A stretch of DNA of 64,000 nucleotides from JALYOC01 sp036675345 (lineage in GTDB: Bacteria; Myxococcota; Myxococcia; Myxococcales; Myxococcaceae). Position 1 is the first letter of the stretch, and each line of letters begins with the position of its first letter. Shown piece by piece: positions 36,402-45,344 of this stretch. The position numbers and the translations under genes were made by a program. The notes beneath the pieces were generated by a model. That model saw nothing but the letters and a program-made list of their open reading frames with translations. It did not search any database and had not been told where the DNA came from. Location: assembly GCA_036675345.1 (NCBI GenBank), contig JAKFFE010000019.1:186001-250000 (forward strand), written 5' to 3'.

Positions 36402-38386
36402 TCCCGCGGCAGCACCACGGTGAAGGTGGTCCCCTCCTCCTGGTTGGAGCGGACCCCGATCCGTCCCCGGTGCGCCCGCACCAGCTGATCGACGATGAAC
36501 AGCCCCAGCCCGATGCTGCCCGCCGCCCCCGGATGGACGTCCCGCCCGCGGCGATACGGTTGGAACAGCACCGGCAGCATCTCCACGGCAATCGGGGTGC
36601 CCCGGTTCCGCACCACCAGGCTGGCCTGGTCCGCCCGGCCGATCACCTCCACCTCCACCGGGGTCTCGGGCGGGCTGTAGGCCAGGGCGTTGGCGGCCAG
36701 GTTGGTGATGATCTGCGCCAGCCGGTCCGGATCCCAGTTCCCGGAGCTGTCGCCCTCCGCCCTCCAGCGCAGCTCGCGCTCCGGGTGCGCCTGCTGCACC
36801 TCCTCCAGGGTCGCCCGGGCCACCTCCTCCAGGCTCACCGGCCGGGGGTGGACCGGGATCCCGGTGCCCAGCCGGGCCTGGGTGAAGTCCAGCAGATCGC
36901 GGATCAGCCGGGCGGCCCGCTCGCCGCTGTTGACGATCCGGGCCAGGCCCCGGTTCAGCTGCAGCGGGTCCAGCTTCTCCCGCTTCATCAAGGAGGTGGC
37001 GGACAGCAGCATCGCCGAGACCGGGTTGCGCAGGTCGTGGCTGACGATCCCGATCAGCTGCTGCTCGAACTCCTGGCGCAGCTTCCGCTCGGTGATGTCG
37101 GAGAAGGAGGAGACCACCGCGATCGCGGTGGTCCCATCGCGGTCGAACAGCGGCTGGGCGCTCACCTGCAGCCAGTGCTGCTGGCCCTCCTGTCCCACCA
37201 CCCCCACCACCCTCTGCAGCTGGGGTTGCCCGCTGTAAAGGGCCATCCGCGCCACCTGCTCCTCCTCCGGAAGCACGGACCCGTCCTCCCGGATCAACTT
37301 CCAGGTGGAGGGGGAGAGGACGGTGCCCATCAGCTCTTCCCGGGTGCGCCCCAGCATCCGCAGGGCGCTGGCGTTCACGTCCAGGATCCGCCCCTCCCGG
37401 TCCTGCAGCATCACCCCCTCGGTGAGGGCCGCCACCAGCGCCCGGGACCGCTCCTCGCTTTGGCGCAGCTCCTCCTCCGCCGCGGTCCGCTGCTGGTCCA
37501 GCAGCTTCTGTTCGGTGATGTCATGCCCCTGGACCAGGATCCCGCTCACCTGCCCATCCGCGCCGCGGATCGGCTGGTAGATGAAGTCCACGTAGGCGTC
37601 CCGGGTGGGGCCCCCGGGCACGTCTCGCAGCACTGCCCGCAGGCCCCGGCCCACGAAGGGCTGCTCGGATTGGAACACCCGATCCAGCAGCTCGTAGAAG
37701 CCCTGCCCCACCAGCTCCGGCAGGGCCTGGCGCACCGTCTTCCCCAGGATCTCCCGACCGCCCACCAGCCGCTGATAGGCGTCGTTGGCCAGCACGAACA
37801 GGTGCTCCGGACCGCGGAGGAAGGCCACGAACCCCGGGGCCTGCTCAAACAGGTCCAGCAGCTCCAGCCGGTCGCGCTCCAACCGGAGATTGGCCTCCTG
37901 CACCTGGCGGGCGCGCCCCAGCACCCCCTGCTCCAGGCGCGCGGTGTCCCCACCCTCCCCCACCGAGCGTCGCAGCAGCTCCAGCTCGGTGACGTCCTCG
38001 GTGTGCTGGAGGAGGTAGGCCACCTGGCCCTGGGCGTCGGGGATCGGGGTGTGGGTGGCGCTCCAGTAGCGGACCTCGTCCACCACCTCCCCGGAGGGGA
38101 GCTTCCTGGGGACCCGGTACGAGATCAGCGCCAGGGTGTCCGGCTGCCCGGTGGCCAGCACCCGCTCGAAGGACTCCCGCAGCGTACGGGCGCTGGCGTT
38201 GGCCGGGTCCGCCGGGTCGTGGGGAAACATCTCCAGCACGTGCCGCCCCAGGAGGCCGTCCAGGGTACTGGCGGTCACCTTCAGATAGGCCGCGTTCGCC
38301 GCCACGTAGCGCAGCTCCCGGTCCAGCACCATGTACGGGCTGGGGGACCGCTCGAAGAGGAGCTGGAAGTCGACGGGGAGGGGCAT
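36398..38386 (-). CDS. Multi-PAS soluble histidine kinase
   Basis: The 662-residue protein has three PAS regions: about residues 5-130 (LLFERSPSPYMVLDRELRYVAAN), 165-290 (LFEQAPGFVAFLRGPEH) and 315-435 (RALVAALTEGVMLQDREGRIL). They are followed by HisKA (IVSHDLRNPVSAM, phospho-His near 449) and HATPase (N-box IITNLAANALAYS, G2 SIGLGLFIVDQLV). In the G1 position the sequence reads VVRNRGTPI, so the usual DxGxG is degenerate. There is no membrane segment, so it senses an intracellular signal, perhaps redox or light through a PAS cofactor. The ATG at 38386 begins the first PAS. It is divergent from the ABC exporter genes. Confidence 0.88.
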   Translation of the reverse strand: MPLPVDFQLLFERSPSPYMVLDRELRYVAANAAYLKVTASTLDGLLGRHVLEMFPHDPADPANASARTLRESFERVLATGQPDTLALISYRVPRKLPSGEVVDEVRYWSATHTPIPDAQGQVAYLLQHTEDVTELELLRRSVGEGGDTARLEQGVLGRARQVQEANLRLERDRLELLDLFEQAPGFVAFLRGPEHLFVLANDAYQRLVGGREILGKTVRQALPELVGQGFYELLDRVFQSEQPFVGRGLRAVLRDVPGGPTRDAYVDFIYQPIRGADGQVSGILVQGHDITEQKLLDQQRTAAEEELRQSEERSRALVAALTEGVMLQDREGRILDVNASALRMLGRTREELMGTVLSPSTWKLIREDGSVLPEEEQVARMALYSGQPQLQRVVGVVGQEGQQHWLQVSAQPLFDRDGTTAIAVVSSFSDITERKLRQEFEQQLIGIVSHDLRNPVSAMLLSATSLMKREKLDPLQLNRGLARIVNSGERAARLIRDLLDFTQARLGTGIPVHPRPVSLEEVARATLEEVQQAHPERELRWRAEGDSSGNWDPDRLAQIITNLAANALAYSPPETPVEVEVIGRADQASLVVRNRGTPIAVEMLPVLFQPYRRGRDVHPGAAGSIGLGLFIVDQLVRAHRGRIGVRSNQEEGTTFTVVLPRD

Positions 38387-38513
38387 GGAGGGGGCTGGCT
38401 CCTGCGTAGCAAAGCCGGGCCGGGGCCAGAATCCACCGTCGGGGACAACGCGCGCCACTGAACGGATGCGGTTCGACGCCTGCACCGGCCCGAGTTGGGC
38501 TAGCAAGTCCCCC

Positions 38514-39443
38514 GTGGACCCGATCATCTCCATCACCGGGCTGGGCAAGACCTACGCCTCGGGCCAGGTCGCCCTCCGGGACGTAGACCTCCAGATCCGC
38601 AAGGGGGAGATCCTGGCCCTGCTGGGACCCAACGGGGCCGGCAAGACCACCCTGATCAGCGTGGTGTGCGGGATCGTCCAGGCCAGCGCGGGGAGGGTTT
38701 TGGTGGACGGGCACGACATCCGCTCCGGGTACCGGGCGGCGCGCAAGCAGATCGGCCTGGTGCCCCAGGAGCTGTCCACCGACCTCTTCGAGACCCCGTG
38801 GGCCACGGTGAACTTCAGCCGCGGACTGTTCGGCCATCCGCCCAACGACGCCTACCTGGAGCAGCTGCTCCGGGACCTTTCGCTGTGGGAGAAGCGGAAG
38901 AACAAGATCATGACCCTCTCCGGAGGGATGAAGCGCCGGGTGCTGATCGCCAAGGCGCTGGCCCACGAGCCGCAGATCCTGTTCCTGGACGAACCCACCG
39001 CCGGGGTGGATGTGAAGCTGCGCCGGGAGATGTGGAAGCTGGTCCGCGGCCTGCGCGACCGGGGAGTGACGATCATCCTCACCACCCACTACCTCGAGGA
39101 GGCGGAGGAGATGGCGGACCGGATCGGGGTGATCAACAAGGGCCAGCTGATCCTGGTGGAGGAGAAGCGGGAGCTGATGAAGAAGCTGGGCCGGCGGAAG
39201 CTGACCCTGCTGTTGCGAGAGCCGATGGCGGCCCTCCCCCCCTCGCTGGCGGACTGGGAGCTGACCCTGGGCGCCGAAGGCCGGGAGCTGGAGTACCGCT
39301 TCGAGGCCCACCAGGAGGGGACCCGGATCCCCGACCTGCTGCAGCGGCTGACCGAGCAGGGGATCGGCTTTACCGACCTCCACACCCAGAAGAGCTCGCT
39401 GGAGGAGATCTTCGTGCGGCTGGTGGAAGGAGACGGCCCATGA
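38514..39443 (+). CDS. ABC-2 type exporter, ATP-binding subunit
   Basis: The 309-residue ATPase has Walker A GPNGAGKT (residues 38-45), the signature LSGGMKRR, Walker B ILFLDEPTAGVD, an H-loop TTHYLEEAEEM, and the DUF4162-like C-terminal extension of the drug/polyketide exporter (DrrA/NodI) type. The start is GTG at 38514, since homology begins right there (DPIISITGLGKTY). It overlaps the permease gene by 4 bases (ATGA). The substrate is unknown. Confidence 0.92.
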   Translation: MDPIISITGLGKTYASGQVALRDVDLQIRKGEILALLGPNGAGKTTLISVVCGIVQASAGRVLVDGHDIRSGYRAARKQIGLVPQELSTDLFETPWATVNFSRGLFGHPPNDAYLEQLLRDLSLWEKRKNKIMTLSGGMKRRVLIAKALAHEPQILFLDEPTAGVDVKLRREMWKLVRGLRDRGVTIILTTHYLEEAEEMADRIGVINKGQLILVEEKRELMKKLGRRKLTLLLREPMAALPPSLADWELTLGAEGRELEYRFEAHQEGTRIPDLLQRLTEQGIGFTDLHTQKSSLEEIFVRLVEGDGP

Positions 39444-40201
39444 ACCCGCGCGGGATCTGGTCCCTGTACCGCTTCGAGATGGCCCGGGCGCTGCGCACGG
39501 TGTGGCAGAGCCTGGCCGGGCCGGTGATCACCACCTCGCTGTACTTCGTGGTGTTCGGGGGAGCGATCGGCTCGCGGATGCAGGCGGTGGACGGGGTGGA
39601 GTACGGGGCGTTCATCGTCCCCGGCCTGCTGATGCTCTCCTTGCTGACCCTCAGCATCTCCAACGCGTCGATCGGCATCTACTTCCCGCGCTTCACCGGG
39701 ACCATCTACGAGATCCTCTCCGCGCCGATGTCCTACGCGGAGCTGGTGGTGGCCTACGTGGGCGCGGCCGCCACCAAGTCGATGGTGGTGGGGCTGATCA
39801 TCCTCGGGACCTCGGCGCTGTTCGTGCCGCTGCGGATCGAACATCCGTTCTGGATGGCCGGCTTCCTGGTGCTGACCTCGGTCAGCTTCAGCCTGTTCGG
39901 CTTCATCCTCGGGATCTGGGCCAAGGGCTTCGAACAGCTCAGCTTCGTGCCGATGCTGGTGATCACCCCGCTGACCTTCCTGGGCGGGGCCTTCTACTCC
40001 ATCGACATGCTGCCGCCGTTCTGGCGCCAGGTCAGCCTGTTCAACCCGGTGGTGTACCTGATCAGCGGCTTCCGCTGGAGCTTCTACGGCCAGGGGGACG
40101 TCAGCGTGGGACAGAGCCTGGGCTTCACCCTGCTGTTCTTCGCCCTCTGCCTGGGGGTGGTGGCCTGGATCTTCAAGACCGGCTACCGGCTCAAGGAGTG
40201 A
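39440..40201 (+). CDS. ABC-2 type exporter, permease subunit
   Basis: This 253-residue membrane protein has about six hydrophobic segments and the ABC-2 permease landmarks: LAGPVITTSLYFVVFG, a TIYEILSAPMSYAELV cytoplasmic loop, and PLTFLGGAFYSIDMLPPFWRQVSLFNP. The last is the NodJ/YadH-type signature. It forms the exporter with the upstream ATPase. The VIT-family gene follows 5 bases later. Confidence 0.93.
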   Translation: MNPRGIWSLYRFEMARALRTVWQSLAGPVITTSLYFVVFGGAIGSRMQAVDGVEYGAFIVPGLLMLSLLTLSISNASIGIYFPRFTGTIYEILSAPMSYAELVVAYVGAAATKSMVVGLIILGTSALFVPLRIEHPFWMAGFLVLTSVSFSLFGFILGIWAKGFEQLSFVPMLVITPLTFLGGAFYSIDMLPPFWRQVSLFNPVVYLISGFRWSFYGQGDVSVGQSLGFTLLFFALCLGVVAWIFKTGYRLKE

Positions 40202-40206
40202 CTGCG

Positions 40207-40905
40207 ATGCAGCATGGGGCCCACGGGGAGCGGCACCGCTCGGAGCACGCCGGCTGGTTGAGGGCCGCGGTGCTGGGCGCCAACGACGGGATCGTCTCCA
40301 CTGCCGCCCTGGTGGTGGGGGTGGCAGCCAGCGGGGCCACCCCCGGCGCGGTGCTGACCAGCGGGATCGCCGGCGCGGTGGCCGGCGCGATGTCCATGGC
40401 CGCCGGGGAGTACGTCTCCGTCCAGTCCCAGGCGGACACCGAACGCGCCGACCTGGCGATCGAGAAGCGGGAGCTGGCCCAGCACCCGAAGCTGGAGCTG
40501 CGCGAGCTGGCGGACATCTACCAGCAGCGCGGCCTCTCCCCGCGCCTGGCCCAGCAGGTGGCGGAGGAGCTGACCGCCCACAACGCCCTCGATGCGCACG
40601 CCCGCGACGAGCTGGGGATCACCGAGTCCCGGAGGGCCCGCCCGATCCAGGCGGCCCTGGCCTCCGCCGCGGCCTTCACCGTCGGCGCGCTGCTGCCGCT
40701 GGCGGGGGTGTTCCTGGCGCCGGAGGGGAGGCTCAGCCAGGTGACCATCGCGCTCACCCTGGCCAGCCTGGCCCTGACCGGAGCCCTGGCCGCCCACAGC
40801 GGAGGTGCCAACAAGCTTCGGGGTGCGCTGCGGCTGCTCTTCTGGGGCTCGGTGGCGATGCTGGCCACCGCCGGAGTGGGTCGGCTGTTCCAGACCCCGG
40901 GGTAG
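40207..40905 (+). CDS. VIT1/CCC1 family iron/manganese transporter
   Basis: This 232-residue protein begins with the VIT1/CCC1 block AAVLGANDGIVSTAALVVGVA. It has SMAAGEYVSVQSQADTERADLAIEKRE (cytoplasmic metal-binding helices) and three C-terminal hydrophobic segments. Bacterial members move Fe(II) or Mn(II) out of the cytosol. It lies 5 bases after the ABC permease, so it is the third gene of that unit, although there is no clear functional link. Confidence 0.9.
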   Translation: MQHGAHGERHRSEHAGWLRAAVLGANDGIVSTAALVVGVAASGATPGAVLTSGIAGAVAGAMSMAAGEYVSVQSQADTERADLAIEKRELAQHPKLELRELADIYQQRGLSPRLAQQVAEELTAHNALDAHARDELGITESRRARPIQAALASAAAFTVGALLPLAGVFLAPEGRLSQVTIALTLASLALTGALAAHSGGANKLRGALRLLFWGSVAMLATAGVGRLFQTPG

Positions 40906-40913
40906 CCCGCGGT

Positions 40914-41855
40914 CTACTCCGCCCGGCGAGGCAGGGCCCCGACCGGCACCGACGACCGCGGAGGACTGACCACCGGCGTCGGCCCCGAAGCCGCTGCCCG
41001 CATCTGCGCCGCGGTCTGGGTGCTGCCATCGTGCGACCAGCCGGGAGGCTTGAGCAGGTAGCGCAGCCGGTGACCCCAGGAGGGCGCGGACCGGATCGAC
41101 CGCCAGATGGCCACGTACTCATGGGTGGCGATGGTGAGCGCGTTGCGGCTCTCCAGATTGTGGGTGAGCCCGAACACCACCGGCTCCTCCGGAGCCTCGG
41201 GGGTGAAGGTCCCGAACAGGCGGTCCCAGAGGATCAAAATCCCGCCGTAGTTCAGGTCCAGGTAGCGGAGATTGGATCCATGGTGGACCCGGTGGTGGCT
41301 GGGGGTGTTGAGCACCCACTCCAGCGGCCCCAGCCGGCGCACGGTCTGGGTGTGGAGGAAGAACTGGAACACCAGGCTGGCCGACATCATGGTCAGGATC
41401 GCCAGCGGCGGGAACCCGACCAGCGGCAGCCACAGCCACCAGAGCAGCTTGTGCAGCCGCTCCCCCACTCCCTGCCGCAGCGCCACCGAGAAGTTGTACT
41501 CCTGGGAGGAGTGGTGCCCCACGTGACCGGCCCAGAACAGCCGCACCGAGTGACAGGAGCGGTGGTGAAGATAATAGGCCAGGTCATCGGCCAGCAGCAG
41601 CGCCACCCAGGTCCACCCGCTGGAGGCGTCCAGGGTGAACAGCCGGAACGGATAGAGCCAGCTGAAGACCGCGAAGGCGACCAGCTTCAGCGCCACATCG
41701 AAGGGGACGGCCAGGAGCCCCTGCCCGATGCTGGCCACCCCATCGGCCCGTGGGTACAGCTCCCGCTGCTGCCGGCGCAGGACCCACAGCTCCAGGAACA
41801 GGAAGAGGACGAAGAACGGCACCGCGTAGGCGGTGACGGGATCTTGCTGGAACAT
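40914..41855 (-). CDS. Fatty acid hydroxylase/sterol desaturase family protein
   Basis: This 313-residue membrane di-iron enzyme has the eight-histidine pattern: HHRSCH (His97, 98, 102), HVGHH (His111, 114, 115) and a third cluster SHHRVHH near residues 187-193. Several hydrophobic segments surround the clusters. Such enzymes hydroxylate or desaturate lipids using O2. The C-terminal 45 residues are Pro/Ala-rich and poorly conserved. It converges with the VIT gene (8-base gap). The substrate is unknown. Confidence 0.9.
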   Translation of the reverse strand: MFQQDPVTAYAVPFFVLFLFLELWVLRRQQRELYPRADGVASIGQGLLAVPFDVALKLVAFAVFSWLYPFRLFTLDASSGWTWVALLLADDLAYYLHHRSCHSVRLFWAGHVGHHSSQEYNFSVALRQGVGERLHKLLWWLWLPLVGFPPLAILTMMSASLVFQFFLHTQTVRRLGPLEWVLNTPSHHRVHHGSNLRYLDLNYGGILILWDRLFGTFTPEAPEEPVVFGLTHNLESRNALTIATHEYVAIWRSIRSAPSWGHRLRYLLKPPGWSHDGSTQTAAQMRAAASGPTPVVSPPRSSVPVGALPRRAE

Positions 41856-41937
41856 GATCGGAGTCTCCGGCCCCGCCGGTCACCAATCGCGACAGAAGGC
41901 ACGACAATGCGCGCCAAGCCTGCCGCACCGGGTCAAT

Positions 41938-41958
41938 AAAGGGGACAGGCTACATTTT
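41938..41958 (+). repeat. REP-like repeat, solitary arm
   Basis: AAAGGGGACAGGCTACATTT is identical in its first 20 bases to each arm of the inverted pair at 26916-26995. It lies in the 117-base gap between the hydroxylase start and the AraC gene end. No second arm is visible nearby, so this copy is incomplete or ancestral. Confidence 0.8.
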
Positions 41959-41972
41959 GCGCGGCCGGCGGC

Positions 41973-42992
41973 TCAGCGGCCGCGGCGCGCGTCCTGGGGA
42001 GTTCCTCCCGTCCAGCGCTTGAAGGCGCGGGTAAACGGGGTGACGTCGGAGTACCCGAGCAGGAAGGCGATCTCGCTCAGGGAGAGCTTGTTCTCGGCCA
42101 CCGCCACGCAGGCGACGCGCTTGCGGGCCTCGTCGATCACCGCCGAGAACGACGTCCCGTGTTCGGTCAGCCGGCGCTGCAGGGTCCGCCCGCTCATGTG
42201 TAGTTGCTCGGCGATCCGCTCCACCGCCGGCCGACCTCCCTGTTGCAGCGTCTCCTGGACCCGGGCCTCCACCCGCTCCACGAAGTTGGCGGGAGGCGCC
42301 GCGGTGGTCAGCCTGGCCTCCAGCTGCCGGGTGAGCAGCGAATGCAGGGCGGGATCCGCGGAGGCCACCGGCAGCTCCAGCAGCGACGCGTCGAAGGCCA
42401 TCCCGTTCTCGCCGGCGTCAAAGACCGGCTCGAAGCCGAAGGCCGAGGTCAGCGCGTCGATCCGCGCCGGGCGCGGGTGGGAGAACCAGGCCTTCTGCAG
42501 CGTCAGCTCGGAGCGCACGTAGTCGCAGGCCAGCCGCTTGACCATCACCAGGCTGAACTCGTTGCCGTGCCGGCCCAGCCCCAGCCGCTGACCGGGGACC
42601 CGGAAGCGGTAGCGGGCCTCCCTCCCCTTCACCTCCAGCGAGTACTTCAAGTGGGGGTCGCTGAGGGAGCGGTGCCGGACGAACCGCTCCAGGGCCTCGC
42701 CCAGGGTGCCGGCGTTGCGGCCCACGTACTCCCACAGCCCGTAGGCGCCCCGCTCCGCTCCCAGCGCGGTGGTGGCGCCCAGCTCCGGATCGCCAATCGT
42801 CTCCGCCACCGCCTCCGACAGCTCCCAGAAGGTGGAGAGGGGGAGGAGGATCGGCTCGCCCGCCCCGACCGCGGGCGGCAGCTGGAACCGTTGCAGCAGT
42901 GGCCCCACGTCCAGCCCGGCGGTCCGGACCCGGGCCAGGAACAGCTCGGCGATCCGGCTCTCGCGAAGAATGTCTCCCGAAGAGGGCCTCAT
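41973..42992 (-). CDS. AraC-family transcriptional regulator (OruR/arabinose-binding type)
   Basis: This 339-residue regulator has a large N-terminal effector domain of the AraC_binding_2/OruR kind (FLARVRTAGLDVGPLLQRF, then GAYGLWEYVGRNAGTLGEAL). The C-terminal double helix-turn-helix is at about residues 235-335 (VERIAEQLHMSGRTLQRRLTEHG and SLSEIAFLLGYSDVTPFTRA). The frame is open beyond the chosen ATG at 42992 into the neighbouring gene. It is 50 bases downstream of the double-receiver gene, and the two may be co-transcribed. The effector is unknown. Confidence 0.9.
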   Translation of the reverse strand: MRPSSGDILRESRIAELFLARVRTAGLDVGPLLQRFQLPPAVGAGEPILLPLSTFWELSEAVAETIGDPELGATTALGAERGAYGLWEYVGRNAGTLGEALERFVRHRSLSDPHLKYSLEVKGREARYRFRVPGQRLGLGRHGNEFSLVMVKRLACDYVRSELTLQKAWFSHPRPARIDALTSAFGFEPVFDAGENGMAFDASLLELPVASADPALHSLLTRQLEARLTTAAPPANFVERVEARVQETLQQGGRPAVERIAEQLHMSGRTLQRRLTEHGTSFSAVIDEARKRVACVAVAENKLSLSEIAFLLGYSDVTPFTRAFKRWTGGTPQDARRGR

Positions 42993-43042
42993 CGTCTGCC
43001 CGCATCCCACCCGACCCGGTGGGATTGAGCAAGACCGCCGCT

Positions 43043-43777
43043 TCAGGGGAGCAGCTGCCGCCTTCCGCAGGCCCGACGGACCAGCAGCAGCAGGCTGTCC
43101 AGGTTGATCGGCTTGGGGACCACTCCCGCCAGCGGGCGTCCGGTGGGGAGCTTGGCGGTGGCGGCGGACATCACGATCACCGGAATCTCCGCCAGGGTGG
43201 GGGTGGTCACCACCCGGGACAACATCTCCCAGCCGGTCATCACCGGCATCATCAGGTCGGTGACGATCGCCTCCGGTCGCAGCCCGTTCTCCAGGAGATT
43301 CAGCGCGTCTTGTCCGTGCTCGGCGCCGTGCGCCTGGAAGCCATTGTCCCGGAGGATGTCCACCACCGCCTCGCGGATGTCCCCGTCGTCCTCCACCACC
43401 AGGACGGTGCAGCCCTCCCTGGGCATCCGGGTCAGGTTGCTGATCACCTGGAGGAGATGATCGATCTCGAAGGGCTTGGGGATGATCGCGTCCACTCCGA
43501 TCGGCGCCGTCTCCGGCAGGGCGGCCACCACCACGATCGGAATCGAGGACCACGAGGGATTGCGCTGCAGCGCGCGGTGCAGCTCCCGCCCGTCCATCAC
43601 CGGCATCGACAGATCGAGCAGGATCGCATCCGGCAGGTATCCGCCCTGCAGTTGCTCCAGCGCATCCATGCCGTGGATCGCGCCCTGGACCTCGAACCCC
43701 TCCAGGCCCAGGAACTCCAGCAGCGCGTTTCGCACGCCCGGATCGTCATCCACCACCATCAGCCTGGGCGCGCTCAT
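43043..43777 (-). CDS. Tandem receiver-domain response regulator without output domain
   Basis: The 244-residue protein consists of two REC domains. REC1 covers residues 4-115 (acidic pocket VVDDD, phospho-Asp55 in LLDLSMP, Lys101 in PKPFE) and REC2 covers residues 123-238 (VVEDDGD, phospho-Asp174 in VTDLMMP, PKPIN). No DNA-binding or enzymatic output is present, so it likely relays phosphate or acts by protein contact. The three orphan histidine kinases of this window are possible partners, but none is adjacent. The AraC gene follows on the same strand. Confidence 0.92.
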   Translation of the reverse strand: MSAPRLMVVDDDPGVRNALLEFLGLEGFEVQGAIHGMDALEQLQGGYLPDAILLDLSMPVMDGRELHRALQRNPSWSSIPIVVVAALPETAPIGVDAIIPKPFEIDHLLQVISNLTRMPREGCTVLVVEDDGDIREAVVDILRDNGFQAHGAEHGQDALNLLENGLRPEAIVTDLMMPVMTGWEMLSRVVTTPTLAEIPVIVMSAATAKLPTGRPLAGVVPKPINLDSLLLLVRRACGRRQLLP

Positions 43778-43797
43778 CTTGGGAGAGGACTACCGCA

Positions 43798-43818
43798 CAT
43801 GGTACCGGTCCGACCATG
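43798..43818. promoter_or_regulatory. Inverted repeat upstream of the double-receiver gene
   Basis: CATGGT and ACCATG arms are separated by 9 bases, 20 bases before the start of the response regulator at 43777. The location suits an operator, but the short arms could be chance. Confidence 0.3.
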
Positions 43819-43912
43819 CCTATGGGCCCGGCCCCAAAGTACCAGTGGGCCGCGGCGTGAAGAGCCAGAAAGGCTGTAGAAACAGCAGGCATTCCCGCCG
43901 GGGACAAGGGAG

Positions 43913-44023
43913 CTACTGCAGCCCGGAGCAGCCGCGCATCAGGACGAACAGGAGTCCTGTAGCCAATGCAGAGATCGCCAGCGAGCCCAGGCAGCCGGTC
44001 CGGTTGGAGAAGAAGACGAACAT
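43913..44023 (-). CDS. Very small membrane protein
   Basis: This 36-residue peptide starts FVFFSNRTGCLGSLAIS, continues through a hydrophobic helix (about residues 10-29) and ends RGCSGLQ. Short proteins with an FFSNR-GCLGS start and a single helix are widespread in bacteria as unnamed membrane peptides. The surrounding frame extends upstream, but only this part has protein-like character. No strong ribosome binding site is visible. Function is unknown. Confidence 0.45.
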   Translation of the reverse strand: MFVFFSNRTGCLGSLAISALATGLLFVLMRGCSGLQ

Positions 44024-44069
44024 CCGGTGAAGATGGGAACTGACCGCCCCAGCGGCAAGGTGACGGCCG

Positions 44070-44483
44070 CTACGGGCGCAGCGCTCCCGGATCGTTCGGG
44101 TCCAGCGGCGTTCCAGTGCCAGTCCCGCCCAGATCGACTCCCATCCCGGCGTCCGTCCCCATGCCGGTTCCGAAGTCGATGCCCGAGCCACCAGCCCCGG
44201 CGTCAGGAGTCAGCCCCCCTCCGGTGGGTCCCGGATCGAAACCAGAGCCACCGTAGCCACCATCCGAGGACATCCCGGTGGTCCCCTGCGCGACGGGGCT
44301 GGTCTCCGCGGGCCCAGGCCGCGGGAGGTCCGACTGTCCTTGCTGCTGGATCTCGGAGTCAGCCTGAACGGCCGAGCCTGCGTCCTGCTGCCCGAAGGTC
44401 TCGTCCTGGAACGATTGCGCCATCGCCACACCCGCCACGCACACCACACCGGCGGCGATCATCTGCCTGGTCCACGTCGCCAT
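44070..44483 (-). CDS. Secreted Gly-rich low-complexity protein
   Basis: The 137-residue protein has a clear signal peptide (IAAGVVCVAGVAMA, cleavage near residue 22). A Gln/Asp-rich segment follows, then a Gly/Asp/Thr-rich tail with repeated GTGMGTD/GGTGTGT units. No catalytic motif or cysteine remains in the mature part. It is likely an exported, disordered surface or matrix protein. No family is recognised. It stands alone between the small peptide gene and the acetyltransferase gene. Confidence 0.7.
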   Translation of the reverse strand: MATWTRQMIAAGVVCVAGVAMAQSFQDETFGQQDAGSAVQADSEIQQQGQSDLPRPGPAETSPVAQGTTGMSSDGGYGGSGFDPGPTGGGLTPDAGAGGSGIDFGTGMGTDAGMGVDLGGTGTGTPLDPNDPGALRP

Positions 44484-44745
44484 CGCTGCTCTCCACTTCC
44501 CTGAAGGTTCCCGGCCGTCTCACGCGCCATCGACTCCTGACACGCTAAGCACCGTCGAGCCGAGGCAATGCCGCCTCCGGCGCGCCTGCCTGCCCGGTGG
44601 GCCCGATGTCCGCGCCGCCTTCAGGCGGAGAGTGCCATCGGCTTCGGGTGGGGGGCGGCAGCGTCGGGCAGCGCCTCGTCCACAAGTGAGAACTCCGCCA
44701 GGTCCCCACGCGCCCTCTCAAACGCCGCCGTGCCAGCCTGGGCGC

Positions 44746-45306
44746 ATGTCGCGAACCGAGAAGGAGAAGATGCTGGCCGGCGAGCTGTACCTCGGCTGGG
44801 ATCCGCAGCTGTTCAGCGAGCGTGCCCGCGCCCGGACCCTGCTGCGGGCCTACAACCAGACGACGGAGGAGGAGCTCAAGCAGCGCCAGGAGCTGCTCTC
44901 CCAGCTCCTGGGCGCGGTGGGCGCCGGGACCTGGATCGAACCCCCCTTCTTCTGCGACTACGGCGAGCACATCCGCCTCGGAGAGCGGGTGTACATGAAC
45001 TTCCAGTGCGTGATCCTGGATTGCAACCCGGTGACCCTGGGGGACGACGTGTTCCTGGGTCCCGCGGTGCAGCTGTACGCGGCCACCCACCCCCTGGACC
45101 CGGATCAGCGGATCCAGGGGCCGGAGCTGGGCCGGCCGATCACCATCGGCTCCAAGGTCTGGATCGGCGGCGGGTCGATCATCTGCCCCGGGGTCACCAT
45201 CGGCGAGGGGACCACCATTGGCGCCGGCAGCGTGGTGACCCGGGACATCCCGGCCTACGTGTTCGCCGCCGGGAATCCCTGCCGGGTGATCCGCAACCTG
45301 CGCTGA
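44746..45306 (+). CDS. maa: Sugar O-acetyltransferase (maltose acetyltransferase family)
   Basis: This 186-residue left-handed beta-helix enzyme has the N-terminal Mac domain (EKEKMLAGELYLGWDPQL) and hexapeptide repeats (LGDDVFLGPAVQLYAATHPLD, ITIGSKVWIGGGSIICPGVTIGEGTTIGAGSVV). The catalytic His115 sits in ATHPLD. It transfers acetyl from acetyl-CoA to a sugar or related hydroxyl; the natural acceptor of this family is often uncertain. The ATG at 44746 starts the Mac domain. The 262-base gap upstream shows no other supported gene. Confidence 0.92.
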   Translation: MSRTEKEKMLAGELYLGWDPQLFSERARARTLLRAYNQTTEEELKQRQELLSQLLGAVGAGTWIEPPFFCDYGEHIRLGERVYMNFQCVILDCNPVTLGDDVFLGPAVQLYAATHPLDPDQRIQGPELGRPITIGSKVWIGGGSIICPGVTIGEGTTIGAGSVVTRDIPAYVFAAGNPCRVIRNLR

Positions 45307-45344
45307 GCCGGCTCAATCCGACGGCAAGGCGAAGGCCTGAGAGC

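Noticed and set aside
44484..44745. Short minus-strand frame ending near 44620 in the gap before the acetyltransferase gene
   Set aside because: It runs into the acetyltransferase gene with no start codon or ribosome binding site and no recognised family.
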